DNA of 7,403 bases from an uncultured Erysipelotrichaceae bacterium (GTDB taxonomy: Bacteria > Bacillota_I > Bacilli_A > Erysipelotrichales > Erysipelotrichaceae), in NCBI GenBank assembly GCA_902796465.1, contig CADBPK010000297.1, forward strand, positions 1 to 7,403. Direction: 5' to 3'. The number at the start of each line of letters is the position of its first letter. Positions within the stretch are counted from its first letter, which is position 1. Positions 1 through 5,466 of this stretch are shown piece after piece. Below the pieces are notes generated by a model. The model worked only from the letters and a program-made list of their open reading frames with translations. It was not told where the DNA came from and searched no databases. Position numbers and translations under genes: made by a program.

Positions 1-788
1 AGCGTCTGCATGAATACAAACGCCAGCAGATGAATGCGCTGTGGGTCATCTTCAAATACCTGCAGATTAAGAACGGACAGATCCCGCCGCGTCCTGTCAC
101 TGTTATTTTCGGCGCCAAGGCAGCGCCGGCATACAAGATGGCAAAGAATATCATCCATCTCATCCTGTGCCTGCAGGAACTCATCAACAACGATCCGGAA
201 GTATCCAAATACCTGAAAGTTGTCATGCTGCAGAACTACAACGTTCACAAGTCTGAGGTGATCGTTTCCGCATGTGATATCTCCGAACAGATCTCCCTGG
301 CATCCAAGGAAGCCAGCGGCACAGGAAACATGAAGTTCATGCTGAACGGAGCTGTTACACTCGGTACGATGGACGGCGCGAATGTCGAGATCAAGAATCT
401 TGTCGGTGCTGAAAATATCTATATCTTCGGCCGCAGCAGTGATGATGTCATCCATCTCTACAACACGAACGGATATCATCCGCAGGATTTCTACAACCGC
501 AGTCATTCCATTCATGAATGTGTTGACTTCATCACAAGTGAAGCCATGCTGAAGATCGGCAACGCAGAGATGCTGAACGAACTGAAGGACAACCTTATCA
601 ACAAGGACTGGTTCATGACCCTGCTCGATCTGGAAAGTTACTGCTTCGTCAAGGAAACTGCATTATATGAATATGAAAACCGTGAATGGTGGAAGCGGAA
701 GGCGCTTGCGAATATCGCACGTGCAGGCTTCTTCTCAAGCGACCGTACGATCACGGAATACAATAATGATATCTGGCATATCAAATAA
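1..788 (+). CDS. glgP: Glycogen/maltodextrin phosphorylase, C-terminal part (5' end outside the window)
   Basis: This enzyme releases glucose-1-phosphate from alpha-1,4-glucans in the cytoplasm, using pyridoxal phosphate (PLP). The open frame enters from the left edge (first complete codon at 3) with RLHEYKRQ, the family's conserved RLHEYKRQ segment, so the ATG at 30 is internal and not a start. Other landmarks are GAKAAP, the [12 protein letters not shown] segment (here [21 protein letters not shown]), and [10 protein letters not shown]. The lysine of GNMK (codon 333-335) corresponds to the PLP Schiff-base lysine. The C-terminus, with [17 protein letters not shown] and NDIW, is typical, so the 3' end is intact. 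About 261 residues are visible of a family length of roughly 750-850. A terminator hairpin follows 8 bases after the stop. Substrate preference between glycogen and maltodextrin cannot be decided from this part. Confidence 0.96.
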   Translation, partial: RLHEYKRQQMNALWVIFKYLQIKNGQIPPRPVTVIFGAKAAPAYKMAKNIIHLILCLQELINNDPEVSKYLKVVMLQNYNVHKSEVIVSACDISEQISLASKEASGTGNMKFMLNGAVTLGTMDGANVEIKNLVGAENIYIFGRSSDDVIHLYNTNGYHPQDFYNRSHSIHECVDFITSEAMLKIGNAEMLNELKDNLINKDWFMTLLDLESYCFVKETALYEYENREWWKRKALANIARAGFFSSDRTITEYNNDIWHIK

Positions 789-796
789 GTTATAAT

Positions 797-820
797 AAAA
801 AGGCAGCAATGCCTTTTTTT
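797..820 (+). terminator. Intrinsic terminator after glycogen phosphorylase
   Basis: A perfect 9-bp stem (797-805 with 810-818) carries a GCAA tetraloop. The core is AGGCA/TGCCT, flanked by an A-run and a T-run that reaches 820. It lies between the phosphorylase stop and the cyclophilin RBS. A TATAAT sits immediately upstream at 791-796 (see findings). Confidence 0.8.
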
Positions 821-824
821 GAAG

Positions 825-830
825 AGGAGG
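825..830 (+). promoter_or_regulatory. Shine-Dalgarno site that decides the cyclophilin start
   Basis: AGGAGG lies 8 bases upstream of the ATG at 839. An in-frame ATG at 809 is the loop and arm of the preceding terminator hairpin and has no SD, so 839 is the start. Confidence 0.85.
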
Positions 831-838
831 AGAAAAGA

Positions 839-1312
839 ATGGTTATTATCGAGATGGATAACGGCGGCATCATCAAGATCGAGCTTGATGAAAAAGCAGC
901 GCCGGCAACAGTTAAGAATTTCCGGTCACTGGTACAGAAAGGCTTCTATGACGGACTGACTTTCCACCGCATCATCCGCGGATTTATGATCCAGGGCGGC
1001 GATCCGAAAGGAAACGGAACAGGCGGTTCCGGAAAGAACATCGTTGGTGAATTCGCTTCCAACGGTCATCCGAACCCGATCAAGCATGTACGCGGCGTCA
1101 TTTCCATGGCCAGGGCTATGGATCCGGACAGCGCCAGCAGCCAGTTCTTCATCATGCATGCGGACGCACCGCATCTTGACGGGAACTACGCAGCCTTCGG
1201 AAAGGTCGTCGAAGGAATGGATACCGTTGACGAGATTGCAAACACCCGCACCGGATTCCGTGACAAACCGGTCCGGCCGGTCGTCATGAAGCGCGTCTAC
1301 ATTGAAGACTGA
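839..1312 (+). CDS. ppiB: Peptidyl-prolyl cis-trans isomerase, cyclophilin type
   Basis: A cytoplasmic prolyl isomerase of 157 residues that assists protein folding. It has no signal peptide or lipobox, so it is not the secreted PrsA type. Cyclophilin motifs appear in order: FHR at residues 42-44, GFMIQGGDP at 48-56, the Gly-rich GNGTGGSGK loop at 58-66, GVISMAR at 86-92, SSQFFI at 100-105, and LDGNYAAFGKVVEGMD at 113-128. These include the catalytic Arg and the Phe/Gln substrate-pocket residues. The length is that of a minimal single-domain bacterial cyclophilin. The gene stands between two terminators, with no room for a promoter between the upstream terminator and its RBS. It is convergent with the HU gene. 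The family is certain; clients are unknown. Confidence 0.95.
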   Translation: MVIIEMDNGGIIKIELDEKAAPATVKNFRSLVQKGFYDGLTFHRIIRGFMIQGGDPKGNGTGGSGKNIVGEFASNGHPNPIKHVRGVISMARAMDPDSASSQFFIMHADAPHLDGNYAAFGKVVEGMDTVDEIANTRTGFRDKPVRPVVMKRVYIED

Positions 1313-1316
1313 GCGT

Positions 1317-1352
1317 AAAAAAGGAACTTGTTTCAAAACAGGTTCCTTTTTT
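1317..1352. terminator. Bidirectional terminator shared by cyclophilin and HU genes
   Basis: A long inverted repeat of up to 16-17 bp with a single G-U wobble starts with six A and ends with six T. A T-run therefore follows the stem on either strand. It fills the 49-base gap between two convergent genes, so one hairpin ends both transcripts. Confidence 0.88.
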
Positions 1353-1361
1353 CAGTTGTTA

Positions 1362-1646
1362 TTATTTTACTTCGTCCTTTAATGTCTTGCTTGCCTTGAA
1401 CTTAGGTGCCTTGGAAGCTTTGATCTTGATCTTTTCACCTGTTGCCGGGTTCAGACCTGTACGTGCTTTTTTCTTGACGACTTCAAATTTACCGAAACCG
1501 TTGATGGATACTTCTGCACCCTTCTTCAGAGCAGCTGTGATCTCTCCAAAAACGTAGTTGACTACTTCAGCAGCGTCCTTCTTTGACATTTCTTTGTCAG
1601 CGGCGAGTTTTTCCGCTAAATCTTTTTTTGTTAATACTTTATCCAT
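1362..1646 (-). CDS. hup: DNA-binding protein HU
   Basis: A nucleoid-associated DNA-bending protein of 94 residues, acting as a dimer. The N-terminal helices (MDKVLTKKDLAEKL onward), VSINGFGKFEV near residues 47-57 and the DNA-clamping arm RTGLNPATGE follow the HU layout. The arm proline (in NP) is the intercalating residue of the family. The C-terminal tail is Lys-rich. The start at 1646 is chosen because AAGGAGG lies 6 bases upstream and the protein then begins like other HU proteins; an in-frame ATG at 1712 would add 22 non-HU residues. IHF is less likely because the gene is the compact Firmicute type with no partner subunit. The promoter appears to lie inside the 3' end of the upstream nuclease gene, and transcription ends at the shared terminator. 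Confidence 0.96.
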   Translation of the reverse strand: MDKVLTKKDLAEKLAADKEMSKKDAAEVVNYVFGEITAALKKGAEVSINGFGKFEVVKKKARTGLNPATGEKIKIKASKAPKFKASKTLKDEVK

Positions 1647-1652
1647 GATATG

Positions 1653-1659
1653 CCTCCTT
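1653..1659 (-). promoter_or_regulatory. Shine-Dalgarno site of HU
   Basis: AAGGAGG on the minus strand, 6 bases before the ATG at 1646. It fixes the start of HU and rules out the longer reading frame. Confidence 0.85.
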
Positions 1660-1680
1660 ATAATTGCTTTTATGGACATC

Positions 1681-2589
1681 TCATATTGTATCGTATTTAC
1701 TTTTCTTTTCAAGCCGTACAGACCCGAAAAAACCCGATATTACGCCGTTTTCCGGCATTTGGAAGGAAATCTGACGGTTTTGTCCGTCTTCGTAGCGTAT
1801 CTCGATATCCGGCTGCGCATTATAGCAGAAAACACAGAATGATATGCCGGCTCCGTGATCTTCCGGGGAATATGCCTCGATCAGCACGCCGGAAGCGACA
1901 AGGTTTTTCCCTTTGAAAACAGGCGTCACGCGGTAAAGAACACTCTTTCCCGTCGTCCGGACATACCATGCCACTTTATTCTCATACGGTTCCATTCCCG
2001 TCACATTCATATACCTGGTCCCTGTGATCAGATTCTTCTCATTTGCGTTCTCCCCGGTCAGTTCAAACGCGATCAGATGACAGCGGTTGTACAGAAATGC
2101 GCTTTCGATGAAATCATACCGGCTATTCTTCCAGCCGGTCGGGATGATCTCACTGATCTCTTCTCTTTCGTCTTCCGGCAGGGTATCCGGTGTGATCAGG
2201 GCAAATGCTTCCGTACAGCGTCCGAGGGAATCCAGATCACCGTAATGTTCAAACGGTTCCCTGGACAGATCTTCCTGTGTAAAGTAAGGTACATTGTCGT
2301 GAATGATGACCGAGGGCTGATCACTGAATGCCGGCAGGACATCCAGATCAACTTTCTCTTTGACCTTTTCCGCTTCCTGCGCCAGCTCCCTTTCCTGCTG
2401 TATAGCCAGAAATGCGCAGTAAAGGATCAGCACCGTAATCAGGATATTCAATGCTCTGCGTATCTTTTTGCGGGCTTTTCTGTCCCTGATGAAAAGCAGG
2501 GAAAACCCTGTTATCAGAAGCGCTGCCGCAAACAGTATCAGAAGCGGATTTTTCTGCAGATGTTTCGTGAGGTATTGCAACTCTGTCAT
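1681..2589 (-). CDS. Membrane-anchored DNA/RNA non-specific endonuclease (beta-beta-alpha metal, NUC1 family)
   Basis: A 302-residue metal-dependent nuclease of the Serratia nuclease/EndA family. Two hydrophobic helices (about residues 15-34 and 46-64) flank a strongly basic loop (RDRKARKKIRR). By the positive-inside rule this puts the loop in the cytoplasm and the C-terminal domain outside. A charged, possibly coiled linker covers 65-82, and the nuclease domain about 90-270. The catalytic motif is NRCH at 168-171, with His171 as general base; it replaces the DRGH of EndA. Aligned by eye to EndA, Asn195 (in RYMN) is the metal ligand and Glu203 (in PYEN) the conserved acidic residue. The ATG at 2589 overlaps the stop of the glycosidase gene (ATGA) and has no SD. 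An in-frame stop lies five codons upstream, so no other start is possible. A role in degrading external DNA for nutrients or uptake is inference. Confidence 0.88.
   Translation of the reverse strand: MTELQYLTKHLQKNPLLILFAAALLITGFSLLFIRDRKARKKIRRALNILITVLILYCAFLAIQQERELAQEAEKVKEKVDLDVLPAFSDQPSVIIHDNVPYFTQEDLSREPFEHYGDLDSLGRCTEAFALITPDTLPEDEREEISEIIPTGWKNSRYDFIESAFLYNRCHLIAFELTGENANEKNLITGTRYMNVTGMEPYENKVAWYVRTTGKSVLYRVTPVFKGKNLVASGVLIEAYSPEDHGAGISFCVFCYNAQPDIEIRYEDGQNRQISFQMPENGVISGFFGSVRLEKKSKYDTI
1685..1712 (-). promoter_or_regulatory. Sigma-A-type promoter for HU, inside the nuclease gene
   Basis: On the minus strand TTGAAA (1712-1707) and TACAAT (1690-1685) are separated by 16 bases. Transcription would start near 1678, giving a leader of about 30 nt that contains the HU RBS. 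The elements overlap the last codons of the endonuclease, whose stop is at 1681-1683. No terminator separates the two genes, so read-through from the operon is also possible. Confidence 0.6.
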
Positions 2590-4004
2590 AGGTTCATTGT
2601 ATCAGAGGAAGCTTCTTTTCTGCACAGTTCCCGGACGGTTTCATCCCGGACTGCAACACCCTTCTGTTTCAGTTCCTGAATCACATCCCTGAACAGCGGA
2701 AGATCCTTTTCATTGGCGACGAGCATCTCATCCATCATTTCCCGTGCTTTTTTGCCGTGACGGATCAGCGGATTCATCTGGAAGGCTTTCAGCAATGTAC
2801 CGTAATCACCTGTTACGGCAGCCCGGATCACCGTTTCTTCCATCGCTTTCATCATCTGCAGATACCCTCTCTCTGACGGCTCGAATGTGCCCCAGACAAG
2901 CGGCTGAGCACCGGCAGCGGTGATGACGGATGATACTTCCGTGATGCAGTTATAAGGCAGATCGGAAACTGCGCCTCTGTTTATGGTATTGACGATCATG
3001 ATATTCCCGGTACTGTTATGGATATTATTGATGGCCTCGCATGCCGCATCGCTGTAATAGCGGCCGCCCCGTTTCTTCAGCAGTTCCGGCATTTCATGCA
3101 GGGCAGGATCCCTGTACAGTTGAAACAGTTCATCTTCCACTGCCTTGACGCTCTCTGCCCTTGTCGTGTGATTCCGGTAATCCTCCAGCTGTCTTTCGAG
3201 CATTTCTTCGTACTGATAATAGTAGCGGTGATAGCTGAACGGGATACAGTTCATCGCCAGCAGCTGGTCATTCAGATATTCTTCATCATGTACATTCTGC
3301 ATATTCGCCCGCGGATCACCGGCGAGCCTTGCGAGAATTTCACCGGTCACTTCCCTTCTGTCTTCCGCACGGAAAACACGGTGATAATGAAAATGATTCA
3401 GACCAGCAAAACGGAAAATAAAATCTTCCTGCCTGCCGCCGAGGATCTCAGGTTCCTCCATCATGACGGTAATCGGCCCATTGCAGAGACCCAGACACTT
3501 TTCAAATCCTGCATGTTGGATCACGGCTTCCGTGATCATGCCGGACGGGTTGGTAAAATTGATCAGCCATGCGTCGGGACATAATTCCCGCATATCCTTA
3601 ACGATATCCAGTATGACAGGTATCGTCCGCAGCGCTTTGAAAATACCGCCTGCCCCGTTTGTCTCCTGCCCGATCTGTCCGTAGGAAAGCGGGATCCTCT
3701 CATCCTTGATCCGTGCATTCAGAAGTCCTGCCCGCAGCTGCGTGGTGACAAAATCAGCGTCTTTCAGCGCCTCCCGGCGGTCCAGTGTCAGATGAATGTC
3801 CACGTCGTACGGGGAAGCTTCCCACATGCGCTTTGCCAGTGCCCCGACGATCTCCAGCTTTTCCCTGCCTTCTTCTATATCAACAAGCCAGATCTCCCTG
3901 ATCGGAAGTGTTTCATAACGTTTGATGAATCCGTTCATAAGCTCCGGTGTATAACTGGAACCGCCGCCGATCGTGACGATCTTCAATCCGTTCTTTTTCA
4001 TCAT
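2586..4004 (-). CDS. 6-phospho-beta-glucosidase, glycoside hydrolase family 4
   Basis: A cytoplasmic enzyme of 472 residues that hydrolyses phosphorylated beta-glucosides (for example cellobiose-6-phosphate delivered by a PTS). Like all GH4 enzymes it should need NAD+ and a divalent metal. The N-terminal Rossmann motif is GGGSSYTPEL at 13-22. Further family segments are QLRAG at 89-93, GQETNGAGG at 112-120 and NFTNPSGM at 149-156. The metal ligands are Cys174 (GLCNGP) and His204 (GLNHF). Cys-Asn at this site points to the beta-type (LicH/CelF/BglT) rather than the alpha-type, which usually has Cys-Asp. The start has two adjacent ATGs (4004 and 4001) behind a purine-rich SD near 4007-4015; either could be used. 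It is the first gene of an operon with the endonuclease. No PTS gene is in view, so the natural sugar is unknown. Confidence 0.93.
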   Translation of the reverse strand: MMKKNGLKIVTIGGGSSYTPELMNGFIKRYETLPIREIWLVDIEEGREKLEIVGALAKRMWEASPYDVDIHLTLDRREALKDADFVTTQLRAGLLNARIKDERIPLSYGQIGQETNGAGGIFKALRTIPVILDIVKDMRELCPDAWLINFTNPSGMITEAVIQHAGFEKCLGLCNGPITVMMEEPEILGGRQEDFIFRFAGLNHFHYHRVFRAEDRREVTGEILARLAGDPRANMQNVHDEEYLNDQLLAMNCIPFSYHRYYYQYEEMLERQLEDYRNHTTRAESVKAVEDELFQLYRDPALHEMPELLKKRGGRYYSDAACEAINNIHNSTGNIMIVNTINRGAVSDLPYNCITEVSSVITAAGAQPLVWGTFEPSERGYLQMMKAMEETVIRAAVTGDYGTLLKAFQMNPLIRHGKKAREMMDEMLVANEKDLPLFRDVIQELKQKGVAVRDETVRELCRKEASSDTMNL

Positions 4005-4020
4005 TTCTTTCCTTTCCGGT

Positions 4021-4065
4021 TATTTCTTAAACACATTCTCTTCAATATCGTTATACAATAATTCC
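4021..4065. promoter_or_regulatory. Divergent promoter region between glycosidase and D,D-carboxypeptidase genes
   Basis: This AT-rich gap must hold start signals for both directions. On the + strand a TACAAT (4054-4059) lies 6 bases before the carboxypeptidase ATG. On the minus strand TATAAC (4055-4050) is the best -10 for the glycosidase operon. The two overlap within the small inverted repeat TTATACAATAA (4051-4061). The -35 matches are weak in both directions, so the exact promoters are uncertain. Confidence 0.4.
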
Positions 4066-5250
4066 ATGAAAAAAATAACCGTAATCATCCTGCAGTTCCT
4101 GCTTGTATTCTCCGTAACGGGAATCACGCCGGTACACGCAGAAGAAGATATCCTTGCCGGTATCGTCAGCGACAATGTGATCGTTGTCGAAACAGGCACG
4201 GGAGAGATACTTGCCGAGAAAAACAGCCGTGAACAGATAGCACCGGCATCCATGACAAAGATGCTGACAGGCATCGTGGCGATCGAGGAACTTCCCGATC
4301 TTCATCAGAACATCAAAGTGACGGACCGGATGCTGGCGGGACTGATCGAAGCCAACGCGTCCACGGCAGGACTTGCCCTGGGCGAAGAACCGACTGTGGA
4401 AGAACTGCTGTACTGTCTTGCCCTCCCGTCCGGCGCTGACGCCGCAAATACCCTGGCGCTGACGGTCTCGGAGGATATGGACCACTTCATCGATAAAATG
4501 AATGAAAAAGCACAGGAGATCGGCATGAAGGATTCCCATTTTGCCAATCCGACCGGACTGGATGCCGAAGGACAGTATACAACCTGTTATGATATGTACC
4601 TCCTGCTGAATTACTGTATTCAGAACGATACATTCCGTGAAGTGTACTCAACGGAAACATATACGACCGGACCGCTTCTCTATCACAGTTCCGGGCTCAA
4701 GGTCACTTCCACCTTCCTCAAGGATATGCATTCCTCATTTGATGCCCCGGGCTTCATCGGCGGAAAAACAGGCTATACCGGCAATGCGGGACATTGTCTT
4801 GCGTCCTGGTCCCATATCAACAACATGGACATCATCATCGTGACCGCGCATGCTATGACCGCTTACACCGAGAAGACACATTTATCTGACACTGCGGCGA
4901 TCGTAAAGACGCTGAATGACTGGGAGATCCGGGATCTCGTCAAAGAGGGAGATCTTTTGCAGACGATCACGGTAAAGTCACAATATAAAGAGGAAACCAT
5001 AGAGATCCGGGCACCGGAGACCATCACGGATATCCTGCCGAAGAATACCGTAACCGAACTGGAGATCACCTTCCCCGAAGAAGTCCGCACAGGTCTGAAC
5101 GCTTCTGAACAGACAGGATACTTCCGGATCCTGAATAACGGTGATTCTGTTTACAGCACGGAGATCTTTTACAGGGTCCCGAAGGAAACCAATTTCTTTG
5201 CCCGTATCGGCCTGCGTTTCTCGGAAATGACAAAAGGATGCAGAAACTGA
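4066..5250 (+). CDS. dacF: D-alanyl-D-alanine carboxypeptidase (penicillin-binding protein, peptidase S11)
   Basis: A low-molecular-weight PBP of 394 residues that removes the terminal D-Ala from peptidoglycan pentapeptides outside the membrane. A Sec signal peptide covers residues 1-25 (MKK, hydrophobic core, cleavage after VHA). The catalytic motif SMTK is at 62-65 with nucleophile Ser62. The second motif reads SGA at 122-124 where most relatives have SGN. KTG is at 234-236 within GGKTGYT. A PBP5-like beta-rich C-terminal domain occupies about 280-380. It is followed by a short amphipathic tail that could anchor the protein. The ATG at 4066 is chosen because the signal peptide begins there; the frame is open upstream to 3973 but that part overlaps the divergent glycosidase gene. 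No SD precedes this ATG. The next + strand gene is an L,D-carboxypeptidase. The symbol dacF, rather than dacA, is by general resemblance. Confidence 0.9.
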   Translation: MKKITVIILQFLLVFSVTGITPVHAEEDILAGIVSDNVIVVETGTGEILAEKNSREQIAPASMTKMLTGIVAIEELPDLHQNIKVTDRMLAGLIEANASTAGLALGEEPTVEELLYCLALPSGADAANTLALTVSEDMDHFIDKMNEKAQEIGMKDSHFANPTGLDAEGQYTTCYDMYLLLNYCIQNDTFREVYSTETYTTGPLLYHSSGLKVTSTFLKDMHSSFDAPGFIGGKTGYTGNAGHCLASWSHINNMDIIIVTAHAMTAYTEKTHLSDTAAIVKTLNDWEIRDLVKEGDLLQTITVKSQYKEETIEIRAPETITDILPKNTVTELEITFPEEVRTGLNASEQTGYFRILNNGDSVYSTEIFYRVPKETNFFARIGLRFSEMTKGCRN

Positions 5251-5253
5251 AAA

Positions 5254-5292
5254 TTCACATAACCTTCACCTGATGTTCCTGTTTTCTTAACA
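5254..5292 (+). promoter_or_regulatory. Candidate PhoP/PhoB box: four hexamer repeats at 11-base steps
   Basis: TTCACA (5254), TTCACC (5265), TTCCTG (5276) and TTAACA (5287) start exactly 11 bases apart, on one face of the helix. The first and last match the Bacillus PhoP hexamer TT(A/C/T)A(C/T)A fully; the middle two match in five and four positions. The array ends 9 bases before a -10 element and would span about -60 to -22 of the predicted start. This is where PhoP core-binding regions lie in activated promoters. The spacing and position are seen; binding by PhoP is inference. Confidence 0.55.
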
Positions 5293-5301
5293 CTGCCGGA
5301 T

Positions 5302-5307
5302 TATATT
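5302..5307 (+). promoter_or_regulatory. -10 element of the Pho-type promoter
   Basis: TATATT, with no -35 hexamer at 15-19 bases. This is expected for an activator-dependent promoter in which the repeat array takes the place of the -35. Transcription would start near 5314. Confidence 0.5.
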
Positions 5308-5313
5308 GATCCT

Positions 5314-5437
5314 GTAAACGAAAGGAGACCAGAAAAAACAGGTGCATGAAGCACCATGAAGACTATTCATGAATCTTTCCCCCCTCTATTAGATAAATGA
5401 ATATAATGAAAGGATTTCCGTCTGCGGAATCCTTTTT
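5314..5437 (+). ncRNA. Candidate phosphate-regulated small RNA, about 125 nt
   Basis: The segment runs from the predicted start to an intrinsic terminator. Near the 5' end is AAAGGAG (5321-5327), with no start codon at a usable distance. Two adjacent hairpins follow: GGTGC/GCACC (5341-5355) and CATGAA/TTCATG (5355-5371). They share base 5355, so one pair may open. A pyrimidine stretch TCTTTC then C6 (5379-5384) and CTCT lies outside the hairpins, then an AU-rich spacer and the terminator. A GAAAG/CTTTC pairing (5320-5324 with 5375-5379) could close the hairpin domain. Unpaired C-rich stretches are known in Gram-positive sRNAs such as FsrA and RsaE, where they pair with SD sequences. It could instead be the leader of the downstream gene. 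The reading frames inside are very short (8 and 14 codons) and lack an SD. Confidence 0.42.
5409..5437 (+). terminator. Intrinsic terminator upstream of the L,D-carboxypeptidase
   Basis: The arms AAAGGA-T-TTCCG (5409-5420) and CGGAATCCTTT (5425-5435) form an 11-bp stem with one bulged T and a TCTG loop. A five-T run ends at 5437. It is the only terminator found after the D,D-carboxypeptidase and also ends the candidate small RNA. The next start codon is only 30 bases further. Confidence 0.78.
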
Positions 5438-5454
5438 CCTTTATAATGAAATCT

Positions 5455-5458
5455 GAGG
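5455..5458 (+). promoter_or_regulatory. Shine-Dalgarno site of the L,D-carboxypeptidase
   Basis: GAGG (within TGAGGT) lies 8 bases before the ATG at 5467. It supports this start over the in-frame ATG at 5446, which has no SD and would add seven residues not typical of the family. Confidence 0.65.
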
Positions 5459-5466
5459 TAATTATT

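Noticed and set aside
809..838. ATG at 809 as start of the cyclophilin
   Set aside because: It lies in the loop and arm of the terminator hairpin, has no SD and adds ten non-family residues; the ATG at 839 has AGGAGG at ideal spacing.
1647..1712. Longer HU with 22 extra N-terminal residues
   Set aside because: The extension covers the promoter, leader and RBS of HU and does not resemble HU proteins.
1855..2679. Long + strand frame opposite the nuclease gene
   Set aside because: It is antisense to a clear nuclease gene, shows no recognisable domain and has no SD. The same applies to the frames at 3018-3584, 4051-4539 and 5671-6420.
3973..4065. Upstream extension of the D,D-carboxypeptidase frame to 3973
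   Set aside because: It would overlap the glycosidase start and precede an obvious signal peptide that begins at 4066.
5341..5373. Three CATGAA copies as a CRISPR-like or iterated repeat
   Set aside because: Spacing is irregular (10 and 13 bases), copies are only 6 bases, and they are explained by the two hairpins.
5346..5400. Short peptides MKHHEDYS (5346) and MKTIHESFPPLLDK (5356) as leader peptides, including a His-type attenuator
   Set aside because: No SD at usable spacing, only two His codons, and no histidine gene nearby. Kept only as part of the small RNA candidate.
5402..5447. TATAAT at 5402-5407 and 5442-5447 as promoters for the L,D-carboxypeptidase
   Set aside because: Neither has a -35 hexamer. 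The first would start inside the terminator, and the second would place the SD at the very 5' end.
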